A stretch of DNA of 64,000 nucleotides, taken from NCBI RefSeq assembly GCF_025399895.1, contig NZ_JAODUA010000006.1, positions 248,001-312,000 of the forward strand. The letters are read 5' to 3'. A program made the translations under genes and the position numbers. This document shows positions 6,755 through 14,175 of this stretch, piece by piece; within the stretch, counting starts at the first letter, position 1, and each line of letters begins with the position of its first letter. This DNA is from Streptomyces sp. ASQP_92. GTDB taxonomy: Bacteria > Actinomycetota > Actinomycetes > Streptomycetales > Streptomycetaceae. The notes under the pieces are model-generated. The model saw only the letters and a program-made list of their open reading frames with translations. It was not told the DNA's origin and made no database searches.

Positions 6755-7555
6755 CTACGGCGTGTGGGAGCCGTAGGCAAGAGTGAGGAGAGTCAAGGTG
6801 TGCAGTGCGCTTCGGTTGGGTGCCCAGCGGCGCCACATGGCGGCGAACTCGTTTTCCCTTGACGGAAGTTGGAGACTCGGCGCGGCCCTGCCTGCCCAGG
6901 TGCGCACGGCGAGGTCGCCGTGCGGGTAGACGGCGTGGTCGCCTGTGTAGTCCGCAGTTGCTGCGGCGGCGGTCCACGGGCCGATGTACGGGACCTCTAC
7001 GAGCTCTTTCACGAGGCGGTCGGCGTCGAGGGTGGACCAGTGCTCGCCACGGTCGAGGTAGGCCCGTGCGGCGGAGCGTAGGGCCGTGCGGTTGAACGCC
7101 GCGCCGATGGTGGCGAACTGCTCGTCGTTCAGGGCGAGGACGGTCTCGGGGGTGGGGGCGAGGGCGAGCGGGCCGGCGATCGTCTCGACGCTCCGCCCGT
7201 ACGCGGCGTAGTAGGCACGGTGCCGTTCCTTCGCTGTGCGGGCCCGTACGACTTGCCGAAGTAGAGCGGTGGTGATCGCGTCCCACAGTGACGGATTGGT
7301 GAGCCTCTGCACTGTGCCGAGGCGTGCCAACTCGCGTACGAGGGGCTGCGCTTCGGTGTGGTGAGGCAGGTTGATCGGAGAGACGTAGGCCACGGGGGGT
7401 AGCTCGACGTCGGTAGTGCCGACAGATCGCAGCAGGAGCGCGTCGCCTTGCCAGTGCGCAACCCATGCGACGCCGTTGTGCTCGACGACGCGCACAACTC
7501 CCTCGGGGGTCTCATGCCATGCAGGGTGTTCCGTGACGATGCTGGTAGTGCTCAT
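6755..7555 (-). CDS. HhH-GPD DNA glycosylase (AlkA-like)
   Basis: This protein of 266 residues resembles DNA-3-methyladenine glycosylase II. The helix-hairpin-helix LVEVPYIGPWTAAAA is at 186-200 and the catalytic Asp is D214 in YPHGDLAVR. There is no adjacent Lys, so it would be a monofunctional glycosylase. The N-terminal part (residues 1-85) is divergent. It starts at ATG 7555, overlapping the upstream stop by ATGA, and ends 103 bp before the precursor gene. It probably removes alkylated bases. A role tied to the RiPP is possible but not shown. It could also be ordinary phage or island cargo. Confidence 0.82.
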   Translation of the reverse strand: MSTTSIVTEHPAWHETPEGVVRVVEHNGVAWVAHWQGDALLLRSVGTTDVELPPVAYVSPINLPHHTEAQPLVRELARLGTVQRLTNPSLWDAITTALLRQVVRARTAKERHRAYYAAYGRSVETIAGPLALAPTPETVLALNDEQFATIGAAFNRTALRSAARAYLDRGEHWSTLDADRLVKELVEVPYIGPWTAAAATADYTGDHAVYPHGDLAVRTWAGRAAPSLQLPSRENEFAAMWRRWAPNRSALHTLTLLTLAYGSHTP

Positions 7556-8001
7556 GAGCTCAATTCCGGTCGCCTGGCGGACAGTTGTGGGGGGTGAACA
7601 CAGGAACCGTCGACCGTGAGCTCGACGTATTGCAGCGGACGCACAGACCACTCGACGCGCGCGCCACTGTGGGTTATGACGGTGAATCCGCAATCGGTAC
7701 CGGTGGCCAAGGATGCGAGGGCATGAATCCAACCGGTGTTGGTCCATTCGACGGCGCGCTCGACCTCGCGCGGCGTCATGCCGAGTACGTGGCTATTGCG
7801 TACTTCAATGCGCAGATAGCGAATTGCGGCGTGCGCGTTGTCCATCATCCGGAGCTCAACCGGCTCGGGTCGTACGTCGTTCGTCGAGCGGTAGCGCAGC
7901 ACCGTGAACCAGAAACCATGATCGACGTGGGCCTCGGTCAGGGCGAGGCGAGCGGGCAATGTTGCCCCCGTACCGGCCGCTTGCGGCTGCCGTAACTGCA
8001 T
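7552..8001 (-). CDS. Unknown protein, first gene of the RiPP-side operon
   Basis: This protein of 149 residues was not recognised. It has no membrane segment and an ordinary mixed alpha/beta composition (for example VDHGFWFTVLRYRS and PREVERAVEWTNTGWIHALASLATGTDCGFTVITHSGARVEW). ATG 8001 is preceded by AGGAGGGCAGGCC. Its end overlaps the DNA glycosylase start. The gene lies behind a structured leader and a palindromic operator, so it is probably the promoter-proximal gene of the graspetide operon. Confidence 0.7.
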   Translation of the reverse strand: MQLRQPQAAGTGATLPARLALTEAHVDHGFWFTVLRYRSTNDVRPEPVELRMMDNAHAAIRYLRIEVRNSHVLGMTPREVERAVEWTNTGWIHALASLATGTDCGFTVITHSGARVEWSVRPLQYVELTVDGSCVHPPQLSARRPELSS

Positions 8002-8027
8002 GGCCTGCCCTCCTGTTGCAGCGGCAT

Positions 8028-8113
8028 GGTTGCCCCCTCCCTGATGGCGCAGGGACGGACAGGCAGGGGGCAACCCTCGGGGGATCTCCCTAACACCCGT
8101 AGAAGCAGGGAGA
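8028..8113 (-). promoter_or_regulatory. Structured 5' leader with two stem-loops
   Basis: An 11-bp perfect inverted repeat GGTTGCCCCCT/AGGGGGCAACC (8028-8038, 8065-8075) and a 7-bp one TCTCCCT/AGGGAGA (8085-8091, 8107-8113) lie between the proposed promoter and the ribosome site of the 7552-8001 gene. No U run follows either stem. An attenuator or regulatory leader is possible. Confidence 0.4.
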
Positions 8114-8170
8114 GTTACGCCGCGTGGGGCACAGTCCTGCCGAGGAATCGACCCGATGCGGCGACACACT

Positions 8171-8240
8171 GTGAAGGTAGCGGCACGGAGAGAAGGCAGG
8201 CAAGTGTGCAACGGGGCATACATGCCGATTGGCATATGCC
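8171..8240 (-). promoter_or_regulatory. Candidate promoter and operator of the RiPP-side operon
   Basis: On the minus strand, TTGCCT and TACCTT are 18 bp apart (roughly 8202 to 8173). Just upstream are two palindromes, GGCATACATGCC (8215-8226) and GGCATATGCC (8231-8240), separated by 4 bp. The same palindrome pair, in the opposite order, precedes the XRE gene at 9450-9475. The operator role is inferred. Confidence 0.55.
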
Positions 8241-8242
8241 GA

Positions 8243-8272
8243 TGCCCCCCGCCCTGGTCAGAGCGGGGGGCA
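8243..8272 (-). terminator. Terminator hairpin after DUF397 gene
   Basis: TGCCCCCCGC (8243-8252) pairs with GCGGGGGGCA (8263-8272), 21 bp after the DUF397 stop on the minus strand. There is no clear U run. Confidence 0.55.
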
Positions 8273-8293
8273 CAGTTGGCGTGCTCCGAGGTG

Positions 8294-8521
8294 CTACAGG
8301 TCGACGCCCTCGATCAGGTGGTCGTACTCGCCGGCCTTGACTCCCAGGACGAACGCCAGGAACTTCGTGGGGGTGGTGGTGACAACAACGCCGGGGATGT
8401 CACTCTCGCGAAGCACGATGTTGCCCTCGTGTGGTGCGGCCTCGACGCAGTTCTCTCCTCCGCCCCCGGAGAACGACGACTTTTGCCAGTTAATGGGTGC
8501 GCTCATGCCTCTATTACTCAC
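8294..8521 (-). CDS. DUF397 protein paired with XRE regulator
   Basis: This small acidic protein of 75 residues has the DUF397 signature: WQKSSFSGGGGENCVEAA, then VLRESD and FLAFVLGVKAGEYDHL. In Streptomyces these proteins are partners of adjacent XRE/DUF5753 regulators (WhiJ-like modules). GTG 8521 overlaps the XRE stop by GTGA. An alternative ATG at 8506 would give 70 residues. It probably antagonises or modulates its XRE partner. Confidence 0.88.
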   Translation of the reverse strand: MSNRGMSAPINWQKSSFSGGGGENCVEAAPHEGNIVLRESDIPGVVVTTTPTKFLAFVLGVKAGEYDHLIEGVDL

Positions 8522-9372
8522 AGTTCTCGTGCGATGTGGTGGATGAGTTGCCGGGATTCTTCGGGGTCGAGCGAGGCGTGCTCGGCGATGTCGAGCAACG
8601 TTCGGTACTTCTTGAGGTCGGCATCTGCGTCCAGGAATCGACCTCCGAAAGCGCTGTCGATCTGGACAGTGTCGAGCTGTGAAACGACACCGGTCGCGTA
8701 TAGCACTGGCTGAGTGACTTCGATGAAATCCTCGCTCGTGAAGGGAATCACTCGCACGGTGACGGTGGGCAACTTGGACACCTCCATCAGGTTGTCGAGC
8801 TGCTCGCGGGCAACCTTCCGCCCGCCGAAGCGCATCCGCAGTGCTGCCTCGTGAATGATCGCCTCGAACTCGGGAGGGCTCGGCCGGTCGAAAATCTTGA
8901 CCCGCCTCATGCGGTGCTCGACACGGGCGTCGACCTCGTCGGCGGGGAGTTTTGGTGTGGTGCCGGCGAACAGGGCGCGAGCGTAGTTCTCCGTCTGGAA
9001 CAGTCCTGGCAGGGTGACGCTCTGCATCGAACGCAGGGCGAGGGCGTGGTGCTCAAGTTCGGCGATGTCGAGGAATCCGGGGGCAAGGATGCCCCGATAT
9101 TCGTCAAACCAATGTTGGCCCCGGTGCTCCCGCGCGATGGCACACAGAGCCTCGATCAGTTCGGTGTCGTCGCACGAGTAGAAGGTCGCAAGCCTGCGAA
9201 TCCGCTCCTCGCTCACGCCGATACGGCCAGCCTCCATGTGGCTGATCTTCGCTTGGTCGATTGAGAGCAAACCGGCGGACTCTCGGGCGGCCTTGCCTGC
9301 ACTCTCGCGGAGCTTCCGCAGCTCAGCGCCCAAACGAGCCTGCCGTGCGGTCGGGTTGTCCCTCGGCGGCAT
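8518..9372 (-). CDS. XRE regulator with DUF5753 (WhiJ-like)
   Basis: This protein of 284 residues has an N-terminal HTH (LGAELRKLRESAG to ISHMEAGRIGVS, about 12-50) and a DUF5753 ligand-type domain (WFDEYRGILAPGFLDIAELEHHA onward, including VTLPGLFQTENYARAL). ATG 9372 follows GGGGAAGGG. It is co-transcribed with the DUF397 gene. A palindrome pair 80-100 bp upstream matches the one before the RiPP-side operon, suggesting autoregulation and control of that operon. Confidence 0.88.
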   Translation of the reverse strand: MPPRDNPTARQARLGAELRKLRESAGKAARESAGLLSIDQAKISHMEAGRIGVSEERIRRLATFYSCDDTELIEALCAIAREHRGQHWFDEYRGILAPGFLDIAELEHHALALRSMQSVTLPGLFQTENYARALFAGTTPKLPADEVDARVEHRMRRVKIFDRPSPPEFEAIIHEAALRMRFGGRKVAREQLDNLMEVSKLPTVTVRVIPFTSEDFIEVTQPVLYATGVVSQLDTVQIDSAFGGRFLDADADLKKYRTLLDIAEHASLDPEESRQLIHHIAREL

Positions 9373-9449
9373 GAGTCCCTTCCCCTGTCTGCTCAGAGTG
9401 TCCCGCGTAACCGTACGGCTGGTCCACCTGTTAGCACCACCATCGGACT

Positions 9450-9475
9450 GGCACTTGCCACGTGGCATACATGCC
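9450..9475 (-). promoter_or_regulatory. Candidate operator upstream of XRE/DUF397 unit
   Basis: GGCACTTGCC (9450-9459) and GGCATACATGCC (9464-9475) are two palindromes with a 4-bp spacer. The 12-mer is identical to that at 8215-8226. The divergent HATPase gene starts about 145 bp away, so it could share control. Confidence 0.55.
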
Positions 9476-9619
9476 CCCTATGGTCCTGGCAGCACCGCGT
9501 CGCTATGTCAGTAAGACCGAAGTGCAGCCGCTGGTACGTCAGTTGACGTGCCGCCCGGGGGCGGCCATTGCCACGCATGGCGAGCAACGCGAGCGCCTAC
9601 CGCGTTGGGAGACGACGAC

Positions 9620-10075
9620 ATGAAGACTGCACCTGCCTTAGCACCTCCCGCACCTCCCGCTGAACCCCCTACGAGCTACCGTCTGACCGTCCCGAACGGC
9701 GCGACCGCCCCCGGGGTTGCTCGGGACCTGGTCGCTGCTCTGCTGCGCTCGACCGGGCACCCGCAGCTCGTCGAGGCTGCTCGGCTCTGCACGAGCGAGG
9801 CCATGACGAATGTGCACCGCCACGCTCCCCGTACAAGGCTCGTCCACGTCGAGGTGTCGGTCGGCTCCAAGGGGGTCACGGTGTGCGTGGTCGATGACGA
9901 GCCGCACCTGCTGCCCGAGCCACAAGAGCGCTTTACCGACCAAGAGCGCGGCCTCGGCCTGTACCTGATCTGTACGTGTTCCGACGCCTGGGGCGTGACC
10001 CTGCGCGGCGGACTGATCGCCAAAACCAAGTCCGTTTGGTTCCGCCTCGACGAGGGTGGACGGGGGGTCGCATGA
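9620..10075 (+). CDS. HATPase (anti-sigma/histidine-kinase-like ATP-binding) regulator
   Basis: This protein of 151 residues has a GHKL ATP-binding fold: N-box LCTSEAMTNVHRHA near 60-73, VVDDEP as the G1-like segment near 97, and RGLGLYLI as the G2 segment near 115. Small stand-alone HATPase proteins of this type accompany XRE/DUF397 pairs in Streptomyces. It starts at ATG 9620 after GGGAG, divergent to the XRE gene, and overlaps the next gene by ATGA. Confidence 0.85.
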   Translation: MKTAPALAPPAPPAEPPTSYRLTVPNGATAPGVARDLVAALLRSTGHPQLVEAARLCTSEAMTNVHRHAPRTRLVHVEVSVGSKGVTVCVVDDEPHLLPEPQERFTDQERGLGLYLICTCSDAWGVTLRGGLIAKTKSVWFRLDEGGRGVA

Positions 10076-10266
10076 TCACGCCGACTCGCGTCAACGTTTC
10101 CCGAATCGCGGGGAAGGACGGGCGGGGCCCGCTGTGGCTCTACTTCGATTCGGCTGTTCTGGTCGAGCTCGCCCCCGAGGTCGCCCGCGACACGGTGTAC
10201 CAACTCGCTGAACACTGCGGCCTGTTGGTCATGTCCGCCACGGTAGCGAACGAGGAGGTCGAGTGA
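10072..10266 (+). CDS. Small conserved hypothetical protein
   Basis: This protein of 64 residues was not recognised. ATG 10072 overlaps the stop of the HATPase gene, and its own stop overlaps the next ATG, so the three genes form a coupled operon. It has no membrane segment. The middle (LWLYFDSAVLVELAPEVARDTV) looks like a small globular domain. Confidence 0.68.
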   Translation: MITPTRVNVSRIAGKDGRGPLWLYFDSAVLVELAPEVARDTVYQLAEHCGLLVMSATVANEEVE

Positions 10267-10658
10267 TGCTCGCGACAACGGTCGACCGCGCCTTATGGGG
10301 TGTTGTCGCCGTCGGGGTCGGCCTCGGCGTGCTCGCGCTCGTCGTCATCTATGTCTCGATGCCGAACACCCGTAGGTGGTCCGAACCTCCGCCGGCCGAG
10401 GGCAGCGTCGTGCGCTGCTACTGCTACGACCGTCCGATTCGCGTCAAGGTCATCGGGCCCAAACGCAAGAGGCGAGGGCCGGTCCTGCTGCCCGCGCAAC
10501 CCGCTCAAGACACGAGGTCGGCACGGCACGCGCGCCTGTCGACGCCGTCAACTGATCCACCCACACAGCCAATTCGCCGTATCCGCCCGAACGTCTCCCA
10601 CGCGGGGGCGGACGGCGATCGAGAGGGGGGTGCAGTTCCCATACCCGCGACCGTGTAG
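10266..10658 (+). CDS. Small single-pass membrane protein
   Basis: This protein of 130 residues has one N-terminal membrane helix (WGVVAVGVGLGVLALVVIYV, about 9-28). A Cys-containing segment VVRCYCYDRPIRVKV and a basic Pro-rich tail follow. ATG 10266 follows AGGAGG with 7-bp spacing; a GTG three bases upstream is possible. It is the last gene of the HATPase operon. The function is unknown. Confidence 0.6.
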   Translation: MLATTVDRALWGVVAVGVGLGVLALVVIYVSMPNTRRWSEPPPAEGSVVRCYCYDRPIRVKVIGPKRKRRGPVLLPAQPAQDTRSARHARLSTPSTDPPTQPIRRIRPNVSHAGADGDREGGAVPIPATV

Positions 10659-10680
10659 GTACGTGCGTGTGGTGACCCCC

Positions 10681-10725
10681 AGAGAGGGCCCTCGACTTGG
10701 TGGCTCCCCGTCGAGGGCCCTCTCT
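10681..10725. terminator. Strong bidirectional terminator hairpin
   Basis: A 16-bp perfect inverted repeat begins AGAGAGGGCC at 10681 and ends at 10725, with a 13-nt loop. It lies between the convergent cargo operon and lysis cassette. Confidence 0.75.
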
Positions 10726-10747
10726 CCTGCCTGCACAACGACAAAGA

Positions 10748-10786
10748 GCGCCCCCGCTACCGGCACGAGGCCGGTAGCAGGGGCGC
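10748..10786 (-). terminator. Second hairpin at end of lysis cassette
   Basis: GCGCCCC and GCTACCGGC (10748-10764) pair with GCCGGTAGC and GGGGCGC (10770-10786), with one C/A mismatch. It lies 10 bp past the stop of the last lysis gene on the minus strand. Confidence 0.6.
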
Positions 10787-10795
10787 AGTGCTGTG

Positions 10796-11002
10796 TCAGC
10801 TGAGGATGTGGACCAGGAACCAGGCGGAAAATCCGAGCCACGCGACGGCGAACGCCGCGCGCCCGGGGCGGGTATGGGTGCGGAACCACACTCGGACGCG
10901 TTCCGAGAGCGTGTCGCCCGGTTGCGCGTTGCGGAGCGCCCAGAGTTCGACCAGGGCGCCGACGGCGAGCACGGCGCCCCATATGACATCCGGCTGCGTC
11001 AT
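10796..11002 (-). CDS. Small two-helix membrane protein, holin-like
   Basis: This protein of 68 residues has membrane helices at about 5-24 (VIWGAVLAVGALVELWALRN) and 48-67, joined by a basic loop. ATG 11002 has AGGAGG 8 bp upstream. It is the last gene of the lysis cassette. Its size and topology suit a holin or pinholin. An identical assignment for the neighbours means the true holin cannot be singled out. Confidence 0.65.
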   Translation of the reverse strand: MTQPDVIWGAVLAVGALVELWALRNAQPGDTLSERVRVWFRTHTRPGRAAFAVAWLGFSAWFLVHILS

Positions 11003-11015
11003 GGTGCGCACCTCC

Positions 11016-11276
11016 TTATCGGGCGAGCAGGGAGACCGCAGCCACGGTGACGCCGGCCAGCCCGGTCAGGGTCCCAATACTGGGGAGTGGCCAACGGCGG
11101 GTTTCAAGGGCTTCGAGGCGGTTCTCGTAGTCGTCGAGCCGCTCGTCGGTCTGGTCGGATCGCTGCACGAGCAGGGCGAGCGATCCGTCGATGCGAGCGA
11201 ACCCGACCTCGACCGTGCCACGGAGCCGTTCAATGGCGACCGCAGCCAAGTCGGACGATGGCTCGGGCAGACTCAC
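11016..11276 (-). CDS. Coiled-coil protein with C-terminal membrane helix (lysis cassette)
   Basis: This protein of 86 residues has a predicted coiled coil (about 25-58, SLALLVQRSDQTDERLDDYENRLEALE) and a C-terminal membrane helix. This is the XhlA/haemolysin-like layout found beside holins. Its start overlaps the end of the 11273-11536 gene by 4 bp. It may assist or time lysis. Confidence 0.65.
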   Translation of the reverse strand: MSLPEPSSDLAAVAIERLRGTVEVGFARIDGSLALLVQRSDQTDERLDDYENRLEALETRRWPLPSIGTLTGLAGVTVAAVSLLAR

Positions 11277-11536
11277 ACACTGCCCCCGCTCTTGCGGTCG
11301 AGGGCGCGCAGCTCGTCGTCAACGCTCGGGGCAGCACTCAGCCACTGGGGCAGCAGGTTGTCGACGACCGGCAGCGCCATCACGCGCGTGAGTCCACCTG
11401 CGACGGCGAGCGCGAGGCCGACGCCGGTCGCGGTCTGCGGGATGCCCGAGGCGTCGATGATGAGCGGGAGGCCGGCGGCGATGCCGAGCACGGTCTGCAC
11501 GACGGTGCGAACGGTGCGGCGGGCAGCGTCAGTCAT
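11273..11536 (-). CDS. Putative holin
   Basis: This protein of 87 residues has two hydrophobic segments (VVQTVLGIAAGLPLIIDASGI and GVGLALAVAGGLTRVMALPVV) and a charged C-terminus (DDELRALDRKSGG). The segment between resembles the actinophage holin family with one re-entrant turn. It lies directly downstream of the endolysin gene, separated by a hairpin. Confidence 0.68.
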   Translation of the reverse strand: MTDAARRTVRTVVQTVLGIAAGLPLIIDASGIPQTATGVGLALAVAGGLTRVMALPVVDNLLPQWLSAAPSVDDELRALDRKSGGSV

Positions 11537-11570
11537 GGGTGATTCCTCTTTCTGTAGCGGGGAGTTGACG

Positions 11571-11598
11571 GCGCCCGCCCGCAGGTGCGGGCGGGCGC
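11571..11598 (-). terminator. Hairpin between endolysin and holin genes
   Basis: GCGCCCGCCCGCA (11571-11583) pairs perfectly with TGCGGGCGGGCGC (11586-11598), 8 bp after the endolysin stop. It has a 2-nt loop and no U run. It may reduce or protect upstream message. Confidence 0.5.
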
Positions 11599-11605
11599 GG
11601 GGCGG

Positions 11606-12505
11606 TCAGACCTTGGGGACCTTGAGCGCGGCCCACGAGGCGGCGCCGGGCCACCCGTCGGCGTCGTCGCCGCTGTGGCCGAGGTGGCGCTGCCACCGTG
11701 CGTAGCTCTGCCGGTCCGACTCGGTCCACTGCGGACCGGGCCCCTGCGAGTAGGCCGAGCAGCCGACGGCGACCAGGCGCCGCCCCATGGCGGTCACGAC
11801 CGGCGAGCGGGGGTTCTTCTTGAACCACGCCACCCCGGGGAACGGCTCGTACTGCTTTGCCGGGGGCGTCGGGTTGGTCGGCTTGGAACCGAGGCGGCGG
11901 CCGATCCGGGCGCGCATGTCCGCCATGGCGAACCCCTTCGGGTCCGACTTCCAGTCGCTCCACTCCTTGTGGCCGATCACGGACGCGGCCGACCAGCCGT
12001 ACGCACGGCAGATCGCCGCCGAGACGCGCTCGATCGCGTCGAGCTGGGCGGCTGGCCACGGGTCCTTGCCATCGCCGAGGTTCACGCACTCGAACCCGTA
12101 GAAGTGGCTGTTGCCATCGGCCGCGCCTGCGCTGCCCTCGTGCTTGTGGGTCGCAGGCAGCGACCGCTCGTCGACCACGGCGGCGAGCACGCCCGGGTCG
12201 CCGCCCCCGGCATGGTTCGCACGGCCCGAACTGATCAGGTAGACCGTGCCATCCTTCGCGATCACGCCATGGCACAGCGGACCGGGCAGGTCTGCGTATC
12301 CGTCGTAGCAAAGACGCACCGAGGCGTCGGTGCCGCTCGAAACGGTGTGGTGGACCATGACGCCGTTGATCGGGCCAAAGGCGCCCTTGTGGTTGCGGTT
12401 GTGGGTGCGCCACGAGCCGTACTCGACGACGCGTACGCCCTCGGCCCGGAGGATCGAGACGAGGCGGTCAGGGGTGAACGGGGTAGCCAAGGTGTCTCCA
12501 GACAT
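11606..12505 (-). CDS. Endolysin: N-acetylmuramoyl-L-alanine amidase with C-terminal binding region
   Basis: This protein of 299 residues has an Amidase_2/PGRP domain with zinc-site segments GVMVHHTVSSG (about 48-58) and VIGHKEWSDWKSDPKG (about 155-170). A Pro-rich linker (NPTPPAKQYEPFPG) and a C-terminal domain with QSYARWQRHLGHSGDDADGWPG, a peptidoglycan-binding type repeat, follow. The protein cleaves the amide bond between MurNAc and the stem peptide. I used ATG 12505, which sits at the 3' foot of a terminator hairpin with no good ribosome site. A TTG 15 bases downstream has TGGAG before it and may be the true start. Confidence 0.88.
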   Translation of the reverse strand: MSGDTLATPFTPDRLVSILRAEGVRVVEYGSWRTHNRNHKGAFGPINGVMVHHTVSSGTDASVRLCYDGYADLPGPLCHGVIAKDGTVYLISSGRANHAGGGDPGVLAAVVDERSLPATHKHEGSAGAADGNSHFYGFECVNLGDGKDPWPAAQLDAIERVSAAICRAYGWSAASVIGHKEWSDWKSDPKGFAMADMRARIGRRLGSKPTNPTPPAKQYEPFPGVAWFKKNPRSPVVTAMGRRLVAVGCSAYSQGPGPQWTESDRQSYARWQRHLGHSGDDADGWPGAASWAALKVPKV

Positions 12506-12508
12506 GCG

Positions 12509-12534
12509 AAAAGCCCCGGCCAGAGGCACGGGGC
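12509..12534 (-). terminator. Intrinsic terminator between tail-fibre and endolysin genes
   Basis: On the minus strand GCCCCG (12534-12529) pairs with CGGGGC (12518-12513) and is followed by TTTT (12512-12509). The endolysin start lies 4 bp further on. Confidence 0.65.
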
Positions 12535-12558
12535 GAGGGGCGGAAGCGGGGCGGCGTC

Positions 12559-14160
12559 CTATGCGAGCGCGGCCCAGAAACGGTTAGATCCGTTCTCCAT
12601 CGAGGCGAGCGCGATGGTGGCGGGGGCGGTCGCGGCGCCGGTCGCGTAGGAACCGAAGCGGCGCACGGTGGTAAGGCCGAAGAAGTTGGGCGGCGAGCCG
12701 AAACCCGACTCGGCGACGAGCATCATCGGGCCGTCGCCGGTCGTGGTGTTGTACTGCATCCGCCAGGCGACGTAGTACAGGCCGGCGGGGGCGGAGTAGG
12801 CGGCGGTGAGCGGGACCGAGACCGTCGCGCCGCCGGCGCTGTGTGCCTCGGCCGGTTCGGCGCCGGCGGTCGACAGGTCGGCGGTCTGCGCAACCCTGGT
12901 TCCGGCGGAGTTGTAGAGCGCGGCCCATGATCCCGTGGTGAGTCCGCCGGCGTATCCGCCGAAGTGCCACACGATCTTTGTCACGGACGCGGCCGAGCGG
13001 AGATAGACCGCGGTGACCCGGATCGGGCCCGAACCGGGGTAGAGAGGCGTCGAGTTGCCGACGGCCGGATCGAATGCCCAGGTGAGCAGACCGAGGTCGG
13101 ACGCGCGCCATTCGCCCCCGCCGAGCGCGTCAACGTAGCTCTTGCGGGCGAGGTGGTTGTCGGCGGTCGGGGCGGCGCTCGACGAGGGCGCGCTGCTGAA
13201 CGTCTTCGCTCCGGCGACTGTCTGCGTGCCGGTGAGCAGTACCGCAGTACCGGCGGCCTCGGCGCCGACGTCGCCGGCGACGAGGGATACGGCGCCGGTC
13301 TTGCCCGCAACGGACTGCACGGGGATGCCGAACGGCTGGACGTACCGCGCGTCGGCGGCGCCCTGGTCGAGCGCACCGAGGTCTGCGGCGGTGAGTACGA
13401 CGGTGCCGGTCTTGCCGTTGACCGAGTCGACGGCGCCCCCGCCCCCGCCTGTCGGAAGCTGCGCGGCGGGCACCTTCCCGTCGGCCCCGAGGGTGGCGAC
13501 GCCGTTCGCCGAACCTGCCGCAGCAGTGGCGAGTGCGCCGACGTCGCCGGCGGTCAGGGTAACCGAGGCGGCGCTCTTGCCGTTCACGGACTGCACGACG
13601 CCCGGGGCTCCGGGGGCGCCGTCCTTGCCGGGCACCCCCTGCACGCCCTGCGCGCCGGTTGCTCCGGCGGCGCCTTGCGCTCCGGTGGCGCCCGTCGCGC
13701 CGGTCGCTCCGCGTGGACCGACGAGGCTCGCAAGCCACTGCACGGGAGTGCCGACGTAGCCGTGCGCGACGGCGACCTCGTACGCCGAATCTCCGCGTAC
13801 GGCAACGTAGTTGGGTTTCGCCGGATCGGTCGGGGCGATGTCGGCGAGGTCGACCTCGGGCCGCTCGCGAGGTAGCAGAACGTTGTACGAGCGGCCCGCG
13901 GGGATGCCGGCGAGCTGCTCGGTCACGGTGTACGACCAGCCGCTCGGGTCCATGTTGGGGGCGTCGGTGGCGGGCAGGGTCGCCGATATCTGCCCCTGCG
14001 CGTCAAGGCTCGCGATCACGGGTCCGCCGAGGATGACGTCGGACGCGGGGAAGGTGATCTGTGCGGGGGCACGGAACGTCACGGTGCCGGACAGCGGGCG
14101 CCCGTCGGGGGTGAGGAAACGGCCCGTCACGGTGACGGTGGGGATGTCTTCGGGCAGCAC
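12559..14160 (-). CDS. Tail fibre/baseplate protein with collagen-like repeats
   Basis: This protein of 533 residues has an N-terminal beta-rich domain (IPTVTVTGRFLTPDGRPLSGTV) that attaches to the tail tip. A collagen-like Gly-X-Y stretch (about 150-185, GATGATGATGAQGAAGATG) follows. Three SVNGK/SVAGKTGxVxLxAxDVGA repeats come next (about 190-300), then a C-terminal jelly-roll-like domain (about 350-533) likely to bind the host surface. It is the last tail gene before the lysis cassette. The start is GTG 14160. Confidence 0.85.
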   Translation of the reverse strand: MLPEDIPTVTVTGRFLTPDGRPLSGTVTFRAPAQITFPASDVILGGPVIASLDAQGQISATLPATDAPNMDPSGWSYTVTEQLAGIPAGRSYNVLLPRERPEVDLADIAPTDPAKPNYVAVRGDSAYEVAVAHGYVGTPVQWLASLVGPRGATGATGATGAQGAAGATGAQGVQGVPGKDGAPGAPGVVQSVNGKSAASVTLTAGDVGALATAAAGSANGVATLGADGKVPAAQLPTGGGGGAVDSVNGKTGTVVLTAADLGALDQGAADARYVQPFGIPVQSVAGKTGAVSLVAGDVGAEAAGTAVLLTGTQTVAGAKTFSSAPSSSAAPTADNHLARKSYVDALGGGEWRASDLGLLTWAFDPAVGNSTPLYPGSGPIRVTAVYLRSAASVTKIVWHFGGYAGGLTTGSWAALYNSAGTRVAQTADLSTAGAEPAEAHSAGGATVSVPLTAAYSAPAGLYYVAWRMQYNTTTGDGPMMLVAESGFGSPPNFFGLTTVRRFGSYATGAATAPATIALASMENGSNRFWAALA

Positions 14161-14175
14161 GGGGTACGCGGCTCC

